A stretch of 64,000 nt of DNA from Udeniomyces pyricola (GCA_039545295.1 BCIK01000001.1:1550001-1614000), one strand, 5' to 3'; counted from the first letter of the stretch, positions 45,570-58,719 are shown. Program-made: numbers and translations. Notes: a model not told the origin generated them from the sequence alone.

Positions 45570-48500
45570 TTAGACAACCAACTCCTTAGCATTCGAGAGG
45601 ACATCTTCCAGTTTCCACCTGCCTCCTGCCGGTCGACCATGCTTGAGGTCCAGGACATCACCGACTTCGTCGCACGCCCGAAGGACGAGGTCCATATCGT
45701 CTTTCGTGTGGGCCGAGGAGACGCAAAAGCGGACTCGAGAGGAGACAAGCGGAGTCGCAGGGTAACCTGATTCACAAAGTTCAGGTGAGACCACGAGTGA
45801 ATGGAGATGGGGGGATCCATGGACGAGTACAAATCAGTACTTGTATCGTCAAGGTAGGTTGCCGTATTGGCTTGCAAGTGAAGACAGGAAACTCACCGAC
45901 GACGACGGTGACTATAGGCGTCTGATCTGGACCACCGAGTCGATCAATCATCATCCTCGAAAACAGGGGCATCTTTGCCGGGTTGAACGTCAACATCGGA
46001 ACGATCGGGCTATCCCGGTGACCATAGACGATGAAACCGAGCTTGCGGAGGCCCATTGAAAGGTATCGGGCGTTAAATGCGAGCCGTCGGAGTCGCTCGC
46101 GACCTTCGGTGCCGTTGAGAAGAGCGGGCGGAAGAGCCAACCACGTTGGAAGGGATGAGGCTGGAGCAGGGCCGTAGACGTGCTGAGACGAGGAGGACAA
46201 GAGAGACAGAGAGTTGGAACTGGAAAGCGAGGTGGACTCGAGAGGAGGAGGAAGGGCAAGCGGAGGCGAGATGCCCATGATGGAACCCATCGAGGCAATG
46301 ATCTGGGTGAGAACAGCAGGCGACATAGATTCGGCGTAAACCATGGCGTGCGAGCGTAGCCGAAGGCGAGCCATCGTCGTCTTGTCCGAGGCAATGTAAC
46401 CTAGCAAGGACAGGACAAGGGAAGGTGCGAGGAAACAAGAGGCAAAACTCGCTGTGAGCAACTCGTGCGTACCAAACACCAGATCGCAAAAATTAAACCC
46501 AAGCAAATTCCGGTGAGCCTCACCTCCAGCAGCTCCAAACGATTTGGTGAACGTGCCCATCAGGATGTCAACATTGGCCGGGTCGATGCCAAAGTAGTCG
46601 CACACGCCTCGACCATTGGGACCGAGCCCTCCAACGGAATGTGCCTCATCAACATAGAGGAAGAACTACACAGCCGAAGTTCGAGCACGTTGCAATCGAT
46701 AGAAGGAGGCATGGTGCGTCAATCGGCCGAACACATTGACAAGAAACCCGTAGGCACTGGATCGATTATGCATACCTTGTACTTCCTCTTGAGCTCGACC
46801 AGCTTGGGCAGGTTGACGAGGGTACCCTCCATGGAGTAGAGGCCTTCGACGGCAATCAAAATCTTCTTCCATGGACGGTGAGTCCTCGGCTGACCCTGGC
46901 TGATAACCTCCCGGAGGAGAGCTTCGAGGTCGTTCATGTCGTTGTGCTTAAATTGACGGACCGAGGCTCCACTGAGCCTGACGCCGAATCGGATGGATGA
47001 GTGGTTGAGCTCGTCCGAGATGACGAGGCAGCCCTTGCCAACCAGCGCTGGAATCGTTGTTGAGTTGGTAGCAAAGCCCATTGAGACGACGAGGGCGTCC
47101 TCCTTGCCGAGGAACCGCGCGACGAGGGCTTCGGTCTGAACATGGAGATCAAGCGTACCGGCATCGAGTCGCGCTCCTCCCGCCGAGACACCGTATCGCT
47201 TGATGGACTCTTCCACGGCGTCGGCACAGCCTCCGGTCGCTTGAGCAAAGCCAAGGTAGTTGTAGGAGGAGATGTTGAGCGCTCGCGTCTTGCCGCCCGA
47301 GTAGTTAAATGTGTGATTCGAGTCGCTAGACGTTCGGTCAAACGTGACGATCGTTCGACCAGGCACGCCCGTGACGGGCTTTGAGAAGCAGTCGTCCAGA
47401 CGGGTCTTGAGACGTCGAGTATAGAAGGAGTCAAAGTCCGAGTTGAGGGCGGCGTACCCCTGAAGAATGCAGAGATAGTGCGATATACGCGTCAGCAGTT
47501 CATCTCGCAACCTCCATTATGGTACCCAACGCGTGTTATGAGATGGGTTGGATCCGAGTCACAGAGACCGATAGCGATGGCGGCAACCTCAACTCACATC
47601 GTGCGGCATCAGGTCCTTGAAAGCGGCCGGGAGGAATTTTTTGCCCAGGAAGTCTCTAAGATGACCAATACCAATGAGGAGCATGTAACTAGTCGGAGCG
47701 AAAAAAAAAAGGAACAAGACAGCACGACGAAGGAGGTTGTCAGGAGAAAAGAGGGAACAAGGTCAGTATCTTGACTGAGTTGGTTCCGGCTAGATCGGGA
47801 GGGCAAGGACGACGGTGGTGGTGACATCGGGGAGGGAAAAACAAGACGCGTACCTGATGTAAGTTGTCAGGAAGACATAGTAAGGCGGCTCTTCGAGCTC
47901 ATGATCGACAGGGGCCTTATCCGAGTACTGTATGACGGCACGGGATTGTTGGAAACGCAAGCAAAGGAACAGACGAGGAGAGGGGGGAGAGAGGAGAGAG
48001 AAGACAAGAGTCCAGTCAGCAATCAGCTTTTGAGTTGTTGACGCGCCTTCTCCCGGCGTCCGAGCGCAGAGGATAGCGCTTTGCAGCCTATCTCTTGGAG
48101 GAAGAGGTCTCCTTCGTTTCTGTTTCTATCGCTTGTTTGTCGACTACGAACCAAAGACCCGATTAGCCACGTACCTGAGACGTATGTCTGTAATCGTTGT
48201 TAGCACACCATCCAAACTCCTCGTGTCGGAACGCAGGCACGCCTTGGGTCTGCGTCGGGTAAGGGGTCACGGGTCGGTGAAGTGGGTCGTAGCTCGAGTC
48301 GCCTGGACTGGAACTCGAGGCAAGCTGATTCATCTGGCTGACGACGGAATCCCTGCTCGTGTTCGAGTCGTTAGATCGACGGGCGACGCGAAGGAGAGAG
48401 TCGTGTGCTGTGAGGGGATCGGTCGAGAGGGAAGGAGGCGATTGTTTGGATCGAAGCGAGATGGTCGGGAAACGGGAAGGGTGGGAAGACCCCAAATTGG

Positions 48501-48573
48501 ACGCTGTTGTCGTCGTGGTGGTGGTAGAGGAGCGGGAGGAGGGAGACGTTGTCATTTTTTTGGTGAGGCCCAT
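45570..48573 (-). CDS. LCB2: Serine palmitoyltransferase subunit 2
   Basis: Lcb2 with Lcb1 condenses serine and palmitoyl-CoA, the first step of sphingolipid synthesis, at the ER. The start at 48573 gives MGLTKKMTTSPSSRSS and a Ser/Thr-rich N-terminus. Then come DHELEEPPYYVFLTTYISY and LLIGIGHLRDFLGKKF (membrane-anchor region), GYAALNSDFDSFYTRRLKTR, ALNISSYNYLGFAQATGG, RYGVSAGGARLDAGTLDLHV and ISDELNHSSIRFGVRLSGA. The PLP lysine lies in ILMGTFTKSFGAAGGYIAS. The C-terminal domain ends with VRFCVSSAHTKDDMDLVLRA and a stop at 45570-45572. Length near 600 residues and motif order match the family. The splice joins around 46650 (VDEAHSVGGLGP region) are inferred from the family. Confidence 0.93.
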
Positions 48574-49496
48574 GACGAGAGAATGAATCAGATATGAAGG
48601 AGAAAGAGTGGGCAGAGTAGAAGGTAGAAGGGGGGGGGGGGGGGGGGCGGACGATCAAGAGTGAGGGTGAAGCGAAAGGAGACGGGATAAGGGGAAGCCG
48701 GAAGGGGGCAAGGGATTTGGAGGCAAGAGAGCAAGAGAGGTGGGAAAGCCAGCGACGGCGTCTAGCTTTGGCCGTGAATTTGGTTCAGGTCGGTCACGTC
48801 GTTCCGAAGGTGCGAATATGACTAGGCTGGGGGTGGATAGGGGTAATGATGGAGATGTCGTATACAAAGGATGAGAAGGCGACAGGAGGGAAGGAGTCGA
48901 AGAGACGATACGATGATCGGGCGAGCGGGAGTCGACGACGACGCAACTGAAGGGACTGAGTGCTGAAGCGAGCAAGCAATCGCTCAAGCAGGAGAAGGCA
49001 GACGACTCCTCAGAGTCCCTCTGCGTCTCTCTGCCTGTTTCGAATCCCACGCGGCTCACGCCGGCCGGCCGCCTTTGCTCGATTCTCAGTCAGCCAAAAT
49101 GATCTGCATAAGACAGCAGCAGCCCCTCGGCATCGCAAGTTTGCCATCGCCGATCTCGCTCGAGTCCATGTTCGTTCCGCCCGTTCGTCATCCTCAGCCT
49201 CCAAGGCAACGTCGATTTATCTACTGTATATATAAAAAAAACCCGCATCTTTCGACTGCTTGCTCATTACTTTGCACACGTATCTTTGCCGAGTCCGTAG
49301 CTAAAATCGTTTCCCGTCTCTATCAGGTCCCCCCTTTGCAGGCTAAAAGAATCAAATGAAAATCGAGACCTAAACGACCTTTTCGTCTCTTCCAACCACA
49401 CCAAGCTTCTCTTCCTTTCCCCGTCTATCGCTATATATCCCCTCGGGGTAGTCGACGTTTAACGCCCTCCTTTTCCTCCTTCGGATTGGTCCCCCT
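48574..49496. other. Intergenic region LCB2-ATP1
   Basis: Upstream region of LCB2 and 3' flank of ATP1. A G-homopolymer occurs near 48630-48648 and the part next to LCB2 is purine-rich on the + strand. I see no gene. Confidence 0.5.
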
Positions 49497-52400
49497 TTAA
49501 GCAGAGGTGAAGGCAGCGACGTGCTCCTGGATGACCTTCTTGATCTGGGCCTCGAGGTCCTTGGTCATGACACCCTTGGCGATCTCGGCGAGCATGGGCT
49601 GCTGCTGGGTCTTGAGGTGCTCCTGGAAGTCAGCGTCCCACTTGACAATGTCCTCAACGGCGACCGGGTCAAGGAGACCGTTGACACCGGCGTAGATCTG
49701 ACCACGTGCGTGATGCAGAGAAGGGAGAAAGTACGGTCAGATGGGCCACATTCGGATAGCGAAACCTCGTCTCAAAGAAGATGAGAGAAGCCAAGGAGAG
49801 CAAAACGCACGAGGGGAACCATGACCTCGGTCGAGATGGGCTTGTACTGGCCCTGCTTGAGGAGCTCAGTGAGACGCGATCCTCGCGAGAGGAGGAATCG
49901 GGTCGAGGCATCGAGATCGGATCCGAACTGGGCGAAAGCGGCAACCTCTCGGAACTGGGCGAGGTAGAGCTGTGGGCCGCAGGATGGGAAGACGAACAAG
50001 ATCAAGGCGTCAGAAGCGCGCGCAAATTAAGATGGAAAATCAAAGAGACGTCGACACAAACCTTGAGAGATCCGGCAACGGCCTTCATGATCTTGGTCTG
50101 GGCAGCCGATCCGACTCGGGAGACGGAAAGACCGACGTTAATGGCAGGTCGGACACCCTTGAAGAAGAGCTCAGCCTCCAAGAAGACCTGTCCGTCAGTG
50201 ATGGAAATGACGTTGGTACTGTAAGGATGGAGCAGGAGCGCACAAGATAATGGTACAGGTTCAGTGACACGTTCCAGGCTCATAGATCGACCATTCAAGG
50301 GCACCGCCACACGAAGACAGCCTAAAAGCGAGGGACACGTACGGAATGTAGGCGGAAACATCACCACCCTGGGTCTCAATGATGGGAAGCGCGGTGAGGG
50401 ATCCTCCGCCGAACTTGTCGGACATCTTGGCGGCTCGCTCGAGCAATCGAGAGTGGAGGTAGAAGACATCTCCGGGGTAGGCCTCTCGACCGGGAGGTCG
50501 TCGGAGAAGAAGCGACATCTGTCGGTAGGCGACGGCCTGCTTGGAAAGATCGTCGTAGATGATGCAAGCGTGCTTGCCGTTGTCTCGGAACCACTCTCCC
50601 ATGGTGCAACCAGAGAAGGGAGCGAGGTACTGAAGAGGAGCGGCCTCGGAGGCGGTGGCAGCGACGATGATGCTATGAGATAGAACGTCGGAAATGTTAG
50701 CAAGTGCCCTACTTCCTGAATAGGATCGTCTTTTTTTTTTCGTGATACGTACGTGTACTTCATGGCGTCGTTCTCCTCAAGGGTCTGAACAAGCTGAGCG
50801 ACAGTGGATCGCTTCTGTCCAACAGCGACGTAGACACAGTACTAGATGGCGAAAATAGAAAGAGGGCAGGAAAAGTGTTGGTTTAGTCCTGTGTACAATC
50901 TGTCTGATATATCGCTTTCGTCACCATCTCTCTCGCCTGCGAAACCAGTCCATTCTTCTCCTTCTCCAGCTTGCTTTTGATCTCCACTGAGCGTTGCACC
51001 TCTCTCCAGATCATCCGTTCTACTATTAGGAGCAAGAAAAGTCGGGAACTCACGAGCTTCTTGGACTCGTCCTGGCCGTCGTTCCATCGCTTCTGGTTGA
51101 GGATGGTGTCGATGGCGACAGCGGTCTTACCGGTCTGTCGGTCACCGATGATAAGCTCTCGCTGTCCTCGACCAATGGGAACCATGGCGTCGATGGGCTT
51201 GAGACCGGTCTGCATCGGCTGGTTGACCGATCGTCGGGGAAGAATTCCGGGAGCCTTGGTGGAAGTTCGTCGTCGCTCCTTGGACTGGATAGGACCCTTG
51301 CCGTCGATGGGGTTTCCAAGAGCGTCAAGGACTCGACCGAGGAGCTCGGGTCCGACAGGGACATCTAGAGATGGTGAAGAAACACGACAGGGCAAGTGCG
51401 CATCATCGAATGGACAGCGAAAGCAAGATCGAAAACAAGAGGTGAGACCGTCAGCAAGCGTCGCTAGGCCCCATTGTCAAGTACTGATGAACGGCGGCAA
51501 GATGAGCCGGTAGAAAAGAGCAAGCACGCCAACGCACCGACGATCTCTCCGGTTCGCTTGACGGTGTCACCCTCCTTGATCAATCGATCGTTTCCGAAAA
51601 TGGAAACACCGCTAAAAGGGACAAGAAAAGGACGAAACAACAAGGAGGTCAAGGTGAGCAAGGATCAACGTTGTGGTGGCCGACCATGTCAGCCGGTGAG
51701 CAGGAAAAGTAAAGACCAAGGAAACGGGGCGCATACACGTTGTCGGCCTCCAAGTTCAAGCACATGCCTCGGACACCCGATGAGAACTCAACCATCTCCT
51801 CTGCAAGAACGAAAAAGCAACGACGCGCGCTGATGAGAATGCTGTCGATCTAAAAACGGGCAAACTAAGCAAATGGGGGCAGATGTGAAGCTATGCTTAC
51901 CGGCTGGAGGGGAGGAAAGGTGAGGGAGCGAAGAAGCGGCGCGATCGTCAGTAGGCGAAGGACAGAGGAAAGAGAGACTGAGTTGGAGACGGAAGTGCGA
52001 TTCGCCCCGAGGAAAAGCGAGCACTCACCCTGGACGTTTCGGAGACCGTAGACTCGGGCGATACCATCACCGATGGCTAAAGGGTGATCATGCGCGCACA
52101 CGGGGTAGGATGTCAGTTAGAGAAAAAGAAAGCCACAGGATCGAGACCGGCCGTTGAAAGGCCAAAGGAAGCCAGCAGGCAGCTCGGCCGGCCTGAAAGC
52201 AAAGACGAGAGAGGAAAGAAGAGGCAAAGGGACCCACTGAGGACTCGGCCGGTCTCCTGGACGTCACCACCGGTGGACGATCCAGCGATTCGGGACTCGA
52301 GGATGGAAGAAACCTCAGAGGCGGCTGGACGCGTAGAGAGCAAGCATAAAGAGGCATTGGCGTCAGGATGGGGCTCAAAGGCAGAGGGAGGGGAAAGAGA

Positions 52401-52817
52401 CGAGTGGAAGAAGGAGGGGGCGGCGAGATGGGGCAAAGGGCAAGAGACTGCCCAATGACCCGTCTTCCTCACTCGCGCTTACCTGGCTTGGCGGCGTAGG
52501 CCCTGGCAAGAGCAGGGGCGGCGCTCGCGAGTCGCGATCGGATCTTGATGAGACAAGATCGAATGGAGTGAGAGATTGATGTGAAGACGTGCGTCGAAGG
52601 GGGATAGCATGTGGCGAGAAGGAGCAAGGAGAGATGTCAGATGGGCCGGGGGAGGAGGTCCGATTTGACCAAGGAGAAAGGAGAGGGGAGAAGGAGGAGA
52701 GAAAGAGAGGAGATGGGCGTCGAGCTCGTTGCGGGGTGGCTGGTGTCGGGTCGGGCTTTGAATACGTACGGTAGCCGAAGCGGCGACCTTGGAAGAGGTC
52801 CTGAGAGCGGATTGCAT
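49497..52817 (-). CDS. ATP1: Mitochondrial F1-ATP synthase alpha subunit
   Basis: The alpha subunit is a nucleotide-binding part of the F1 hexamer in the mitochondrial matrix. The start at 52817 gives [17 protein letters not shown], a basic/hydroxylated targeting sequence. It continues [84 protein letters not shown] and [19 protein letters not shown]. The P-loop is [17 protein letters not shown]. Then come [40 protein letters not shown] and [20 protein letters not shown]. It ends in [14 protein letters not shown] with stop 49497-49499. Length (about 540 residues) is normal, with about nine introns in phase. It is divergent from the mitoribosomal protein gene bL21m. Confidence 0.96.
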
Positions 52818-53154
52818 GTTGTTGGAGAAAGCGAAGTGAGGGGGGGGGGAAGGGGAGGGGGAGTGGGGGAAAGGAAGGGAGGTGGGAGGAGAGGGCGAAG
52901 CGAAAAGTCCCTTCTGCCTTGGATCAACTGCCTTGGCCGCCAATGCTTGCCTCTCAGCGGCTCAAGCCTCAAGCCTCAAGCTCACACTCAACGAAAGCCA
53001 CACAGAGCCCGCCCACCCACGACTTCTCCGTCAACCGTTCTGGCAGCCAGCCGACTCGTCGACCTAAACTCAGTCTTCCTTTCCGACTCGTCCTACCTGC
53101 TTGCTACGCGCCCTCATATTCACTCCCCTCGTCGCCTCATTCCTACTTCCTGCC
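52818..53154. promoter_or_regulatory. Divergent promoter of ATP1 and bL21m
   Basis: A 337 bp region serving two nuclear genes for mitochondrial proteins. It is purine-rich on the ATP1 side of the + strand and pyrimidine-rich near the bL21m start. Confidence 0.5.
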
Positions 53155-54205
53155 ATGTTTTCGCTTCGTTCGACCATCGCTTCGTCATCCAAGGGTCAGT
53201 CCAGTCGATCCACTACACCTATCCCTCACTCACTCCTGCGCGACACTGTCTGTCCAACGCTTCCTCACGGTCTCCGATGCTGATCTTCTCACATACGCAC
53301 ACACACACATATACACACACTCTTTCTCTCTCTCTCTCTTCCTCTCTCTTTCTTTCTCCCTCTACCATTCCCGCTATGCTTCCTACACTGGTTCTTACCT
53401 CTCATCAGCTGCCACTCGGTCCATCCCTACTCTTCTCGCTGGACCCTCGTCGCGCGCCTCCATCTCAACGTCGTCGTCCCTCCTTGCCTCCTCGTCCGAC
53501 GACGCTCTCTCCTCTTCTCCTGCCGTTTCTACTCTTGTCAATCAGACGAGCTCCACTTCCCCAACCTCGCGACCGCTGCCGACGTCTTCGAGCAGTGATT
53601 CTCTCTCCGCTTCGAACCCCTTTGTCGCTCCAACACACGCCCTCATCGATAAGCACGGCAACCCGAACCTCAACATCCGTAACTACGTTCAACCCTCGCC
53701 GTCGCTGCCTGTCCTCGACCTCCTTGCCTCGCAACCAAACAAGTACATCATCGCCAAGTTCAACACCCGCAAGCTCCTCCTACACACCCTCAACATCGTC
53801 ACCATCCCCCGTCTTAAGCCGGCTCCCGCGCTCGGTACCAAGCTCGAAATCTCGCGAATCTTTGAGGCCGGTACGCGAGACTATGCGCTTTCGGCGCCCA
53901 AGGGTTCTCGACTGACGGGTGTCAAGTGCGAAGCGACCGTCCTCGAACACATCCTCGGTCCCGTTGACGTCACCAACAAGAAGAAGAGGCGTAAGGGATA
54001 CAAGAAGCAGATCAAGGGTCAGAGTCGGTACACCGTCCTCAGGATTGGCGACATCAACATCCAATCGACCGCCATGGCCGAAGACGAACAGCCAAAGGAA
54101 AGGACCCTCCACAGGCAGCCATACACCCACCCGGACCAATACAGTCCCCACGACACGTCGACGCGGGCGAGGGTTGCCAGGAAGTATGGCCTCATGCGGG
54201 AATAA
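53155..54205 (+). CDS. MRPL49: Mitochondrial ribosomal protein bL21m
   Basis: Two exons. Exon 1 (53155 onward) encodes MFSLRSTIASSSK and splices in phase 1 into AATRSIPTLLAGPSSRASIS (exon 2 after TCATCAG near 53409). The N-terminus is Ser/Arg-rich, as for a mitochondrial presequence. The bL21 domain is in the C-terminal half: KYIIAKFNTRKLLLHTLNIV, LGTKLEISRIFEAGTRDYAL, TGVKCEATVLEHILGPVDV and the basic loop NKKKRRKGYKKQIKGQSRY, followed by TVLRIGDINI. It ends at 54205 with RARVARKYGLMRE. The intron holds AC and CT microsatellites. The larger frame extending left of 53155 is noncoding. Confidence 0.88.
53288..53352. repeat. AC and CT microsatellites in the bL21m intron
   Basis: An ACAC tract followed by a CTCT tract within the first intron. 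Confidence 0.8.
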
Positions 54206-54544
54206 TTGTAATGATGGTTCGCTGGGTATACATAGACAAAGGCGTGAGCTAGAAGGGCGTGAAAGAAACAGACTCCGGTCCCGCGTTACGCACACACACA
54301 CAAGCGCGCCAAAAGATGAGAAGACGCGAACAACCGTTGGGTCCATTGTCTCGCCGCCGAAAGGTTGCTTGGAATGTACTGGCAAAAGGAAGAAGGAGAA
54401 AAAGAAGAATTAAAACAGAACTATATGTCTCGAGGCTTTGGACGGTGTCCGGCCCATATTATATGTCTTTGGTTTCTACTATCGTCTGAGAGCACCGCCA
54501 ACTTCGACCGCCAACTTCGTGGACTGTATACTACTACGCACGGC
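54206..54544. other. Intergenic region bL21m-USB1
   Basis: Short tandem region holding the 3' flank of bL21m and the promoter of USB1. Nothing else recognised. Confidence 0.5.
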
Positions 54545-55909
54545 ATGCTCGATCTTGGCTATTCGTCTTCGTCCGACGCGTCAGAGCCAGAACGACCACC
54601 CACACCGGAACCTCCACGGAAGAGGTTCGTCTCTCGTCGTCGTCGTCGCCGTCGTCTACACGCTTCCTGTGTGAGAAGGCTGAAAGGAATGCCTTTGATT
54701 CATTGACTTTTGACACTATTCTCGTCGGCTCCGACCGGAACGTTCTGTTGTCTCTATGTTGTCTGACGATTCGTACTTGGCAACTGATCGTTCCATACTG
54801 ACCAAGTACGACGTTCTCTACTAACTATTTCGTGTCTCCCTGAATTCCGATGGATAACGATGATAAAAACAACAGACGGAAACTTCCACCTCTTTCCTCT
54901 ACTTTTCTCCCATCGTCCGGTCCGTCATGAAAATTCCACGACCTCTATACTCTCTGCTTTGGCCTTCATCTGACATTCCCCAACGATGCATACCAAAACT
55001 TGATCTCTATCTATGGCTTTCCAGTAGATCAGGGTTTATCGTCATTACTACATCAAGGCAAGACACTGGCCCGAGCGAAAGTTCAAGGGGACTACCCAAC
55101 ATATATCTATATTGCACGTGTGTATCCATCATATCTCTCATCGCACTACTTTGGGATCTTTATCATTCCTCATACTTCCCCTCATCATGATTAACCAGAA
55201 CCGTGGGGAGTTGTTATTTAGTTCCCATCCCAAAGGTTGTCCGCGAGGTCGTCTTGGAAGCCTGTCGGGTCTTGGGTCCCTCGATGCATTCTCTAGTCCA
55301 TCCTCCTCAGCAATCCAACCTTGACGCCAAGACCCATGAAGGCGAGGAAAAAAACGACAACGAAAACGGCAAGAAAAACAACAGCGATGAGGATGATGGC
55401 GACGATGAATACGAATTAGAGCTACATATCAGTCTAAGCAGAGAGTTGTATCTGAGGAATGATCGATGGGAAGGGTTGGCAAGAGAGGTGAGGGACATCG
55501 TACAGGAGTTTCAGAGGTAAATCATTCCCCCTTTTCATCTTGGTTCATTTGTTGTTGTTGTTTAAATACGTATCGGCCTTGGAGACTGTTACGAGCTGGT
55601 TCCTTTTTGGTATGCGACTCCCTGAGTGCTGCACTGAATTTGAACCGATGAAGCTCATCATGATTCTCCCTTTCTTTCCCTTGCCGTCCACGGTGGTCCG
55701 CGTCCTCTTTCATTCCGGTCGCACGTTCAGGTTCAACGTCTCGCTCTCAAGTCTCACGAGTTTCTCAAATGACGACAAGACAAGGGCGTTCCTATCTGCC
55801 AATATAGGCAGTGGGATATCCGAGGTATGATCAATCTATCCTTATCATTTTTCCAGGCTGACAACTCGACCCCTTTCAACGCTAACGAACGCTTTATTGA
55901 TGATCTATA

Positions 55910-55945
<36 letters not shown>

Positions 55946-56315
55946 TTCTTTGTGTGTGTGGTCTCTCCTGATCTGGAAGCTTCGAGCCCTCACCCAATCT
56001 CTCGACTCCCTCTTGATCAAACATCACCTCGAACCATACTACACTCCACCTCTCTTCCACACCTCCCTCGCCTGGACGTTACTCTCTCATCCTCCACTCA
56101 AGCCAGCTCCCGATCCAAGCGTCTTCCTGAGTGTTCCTTGCATTCGTCCAGAGATGGTTGACCAGCTCGAAGACGCCCATGGTGCCGCGTTGAGACGGTG
56201 CGTCTGGGAAGCAAGCGAGGTCCGCATGCGGATCGGAGGTGGGAAAGGAAAGATCCTCAAACGGTTTCCGTTGGTAGGTAAGAAGACGGTGACGATGATG
56301 CGGTCGAGGAGTTAA
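54545..56315 (+). CDS. USB1: U6 snRNA 3'-5' phosphodiesterase Usb1/Mpn1
   Basis: Usb1 trims and seals the 3' end of U6 snRNA. Exon 1 from 54545 gives MLDLGYSSSSDASEPERPP and PPRK. The next exons give KLPPLSSTFLPSS, VDQGLSSLLHQGKTLARAK with GDYPTYIYIA, LPIPKVVREVVLEACRVLG and an acidic, Asn-rich insertion. Then come the first catalytic motif ELELHISLSRELYLRNDRW, FNVSLSSLTSFSND, and LRALTQSLDSLLIKHHLEPY. The second catalytic motif is PPLFHTSLAWTLL. Both H-x-S/T-x tetrapeptides of the 2H phosphodiesterase fold are present. The end is at 56313-56315. All joins are in phase. A GT repeat in the last intron (about 55913-55941) is a pyrimidine/purine microsatellite. Confidence 0.9.
55913..55941. repeat. 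(GT)n microsatellite in a USB1 intron
   Basis: About 14 GT units in the last intron of USB1, upstream of the acceptor at the LRALTQ exon. Confidence 0.9.
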
Positions 56316-56704
56316 TGGGAGCAAGAGATGGTTGAGGGTGGATGGTGAGGACCATGTTGCGAAGGGAACCGGTCGTTCGATCAAAGAGAGGAAGGAGGGA
56401 GGGAACATGGGTTCCGGTGGATGGAAGGGATTCGTGTATGAAGAGGAGGCGATCAATCAGGATGTGGGCCTCAATTACAGGCCTGTTATCGGGACGAAAA
56501 TGAGATGGAGAAAAACCATTGAGTGACGCAGAGATAAGCAGGGTTTGAAAAAGAAGTGGGGGGGGGGGGGAGAAGTGTTGAAGCAAAGGAAGATGAAGTA
56601 AAGATGATCAGCGGCACGAAATCAGAAGAATTGCGTGACTGTGACTCTTCTTCATCAGGACAAAAGAGGAAGACCTCATTTCATGAACAGTGCAGGATTT
56701 GGCC
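56316..56704. other. Convergent intergenic region USB1-METTL25-like
   Basis: Purine-rich 3' flanks of both genes with a G-run near 56560. I see no gene. Confidence 0.5.
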
Positions 56705-58446
56705 TCACCCCAGTAAGCATCGCAGTGAATGAATGACCTCCAACCGAAATATCATCTCTTCCCTCTTTGCCTTCACAGTTTCTGTCTCCTGTTCGATTGC
56801 CTCTCGTATGCTTCCCAGGTCCAGTCCGAGTCGCTTGGCAGCACTCTCGACGTATGCTTGCCAACTGGTGAACGCGCCTCGTTCGAGCTTTCCGATGCGA
56901 CGCTGGCCGGCAGGACCGAACCCATACGTGGCGAGCGTAGCGTCGAGGATAGCCCACCAAATCATCTTTTTGATGCTCAGGCGGTAACTAAGCCATGTCG
57001 GATCAGAAGCAGTGGTTAAGCCGGATTGGATCGAGGGAGAAGGGATAGACTCGGCCGGAAGTGAAGAAGGGGAAGCGGAGGATTTCAATTCAGATGATGA
57101 TGATGATGATGATGGCAGTGGTGATGAAGCATTAGCAGTTAAAGAACCGAGGTTGATATCTCGGGTAGCAAGTTGTAAGTGTTCGGGCGTAAGTAAATCC
57201 GGAGGTGTGTGTGCGAGCGACGTCGAAGAGAGGCGGAGATCGGTAGGTCTAGTAAGAAAGTTGTAGCAACAACCGACGACGGCGAGAGATGAAGGGGTCC
57301 ATGTTGGAGAGATTACCAATGGAGATTTTGGGGGGTCGAGAGAGGTCAGGTAAGTTCGGATGATGTTGACTGTGAGTGGACCGCATGCGTGAAGGCCAAC
57401 GAGAGTGATTGGGCAGGGGGATGGGTCTGATGTACTGGAGGAAACCCAAGAGGTGATGGCTGAAGAAAGAGCTTCCACAGAACCTATGTGGGCTGTGACG
57501 TGCTAGGAACGAGAGCATCATGAAGATTCAATACGTCAGATCAATGCTAATTGGCAGGGAACAAAGATAACAAGAGACAATAATGCGATATCAGAAGCAT
57601 ATGTATATATAAGAGCGGAAACCTACCTCGATACTTCCCGTTGTTGTCTTCTCTTTCGTCTTTCCAAGGATGCTCTCTGCACCCGTAGTCTGGCCATCAT
57701 CGTTATCTATGCCAAGCACCCGACAATTCCATGGCTCCAATGCTAGTGCTCGGTCAAGGTATCCTTGTCCTGCGCCAACATCAACCACACGGGGGTTCGC
57801 GCAGCGCCTATCAGACACCGGAAACGAGCCGATGAGCGTGGATAGACGATCAACCTCGTGCGCTTTCTTGGGTGATTGCTTAGGGGGTAGCGGAACTTTC
57901 CGGGCAGGTTCGTTGGGATCCCGTGGGAGAGCGAGGGTCGAAAGGGTCGAAAGGAGAGTGCGAAGAGCTCGGGGAGTCTACAGATTCAGACAAGGTTTTG
58001 CGAGGTCAGTCCGATCGGTAACCTAAGTCAAACGATGTTGTGTGTCACATTTTCATTCGACCATATATATATATGATGTTTCCATGGTGAGCTTCGCTTC
58101 TGCAGGAAGAGAGCCTCGAAATAAAACGCACATTACTATCGACCTCGCCTCGACAGACGCGGCGCAGAGTGTCCTCTCTACAGACACTGAGTTGCTCGCC
58201 TCGCAGTCCAACCCCAACGGCAGCACACCAATCCCAGACAGATTGAATATCCTCCCCCTGGACGCCTCCTCTAGCAGAGATGAGATTCGGGTGCTGAGCG
58301 ACGAGGTCGATTGCAAAGGGGGAACTGAGGAAGCCTGCGAGGTCGGAGAGATACCGACGCGTCGAGGCAGCGGTTTCAGGGGCGTAAGCCGGAGGAAGCG
58401 AGACTATGAGGGGGTGAGCGTCGTCGTGGTCATGATGTGATGCCAT
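56705..58446 (-). CDS. METTL25/RRNAD1-type methyltransferase-like protein
   Basis: This SAM-dependent methyltransferase-like family (KOG2651) has little assigned function. Exon 1 (58446 leftward) gives MASHHDHDDAHPLIVSLPPA, RYLSDLAGFLSSPFAIDLV and DWCAAVGVGLRGEQ. Exon 2 (ending near 57640) gives TPRALRTLLSTLSTLALPRD, KQSPKKAHEVDRLSTLI and the SAM motif PRVVDVGAGQGYLDRALALE, then RVLGIDNDDGQT. The last exon gives ITLVGLHACGPLTVNIIRTY and VVGCCYNFLTRP, characteristic of the family, then KKMIWWAILDATLATYGFGP and LEVIHSLRCLLG with stop at 56705. The K-K-x-H-E signature before the SAM motif and the HACG and GCCY motifs fix the family. I cannot say whether it modifies RNA or protein. Confidence 0.85.
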
Positions 58447-58719
58447 TCAAACTGGATGAGGAAGTTTGGGCGGGAAGGTGTTTTAAAGGTGAGAGCTGAA
58501 GGCGATGACTTTGGTGGTCTCCTTGAGCTGGATGGGCTTTCGATGAGATTCCCTCCCGAAAAAGCGAGTGCCGACTTGTGTTGAGTGTCGGCGACCTCCT
58601 TTGTGTGCACAGCCGCCCGTGTCATGATGTCCATCACACGACACAGCCTGATGAGTCATGTCCGCCGCTATCGTCACCCCCATGCTGGACACCCTTGACT
58701 CTCATCTCACCTCATCATC
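58447..58719. promoter_or_regulatory. Divergent promoter of METTL25-like gene and PHO13
   Basis: About 270 bp, the only upstream sequence of both genes. No motif stands out. Confidence 0.5.

Noticed and set aside
52611..54205. Large overlapping frames upstream of bL21m
   Set aside because: They cover ATP1 promoter and intron sequence. bL21m similarity needs the short exon from 53155 spliced to the main exon.
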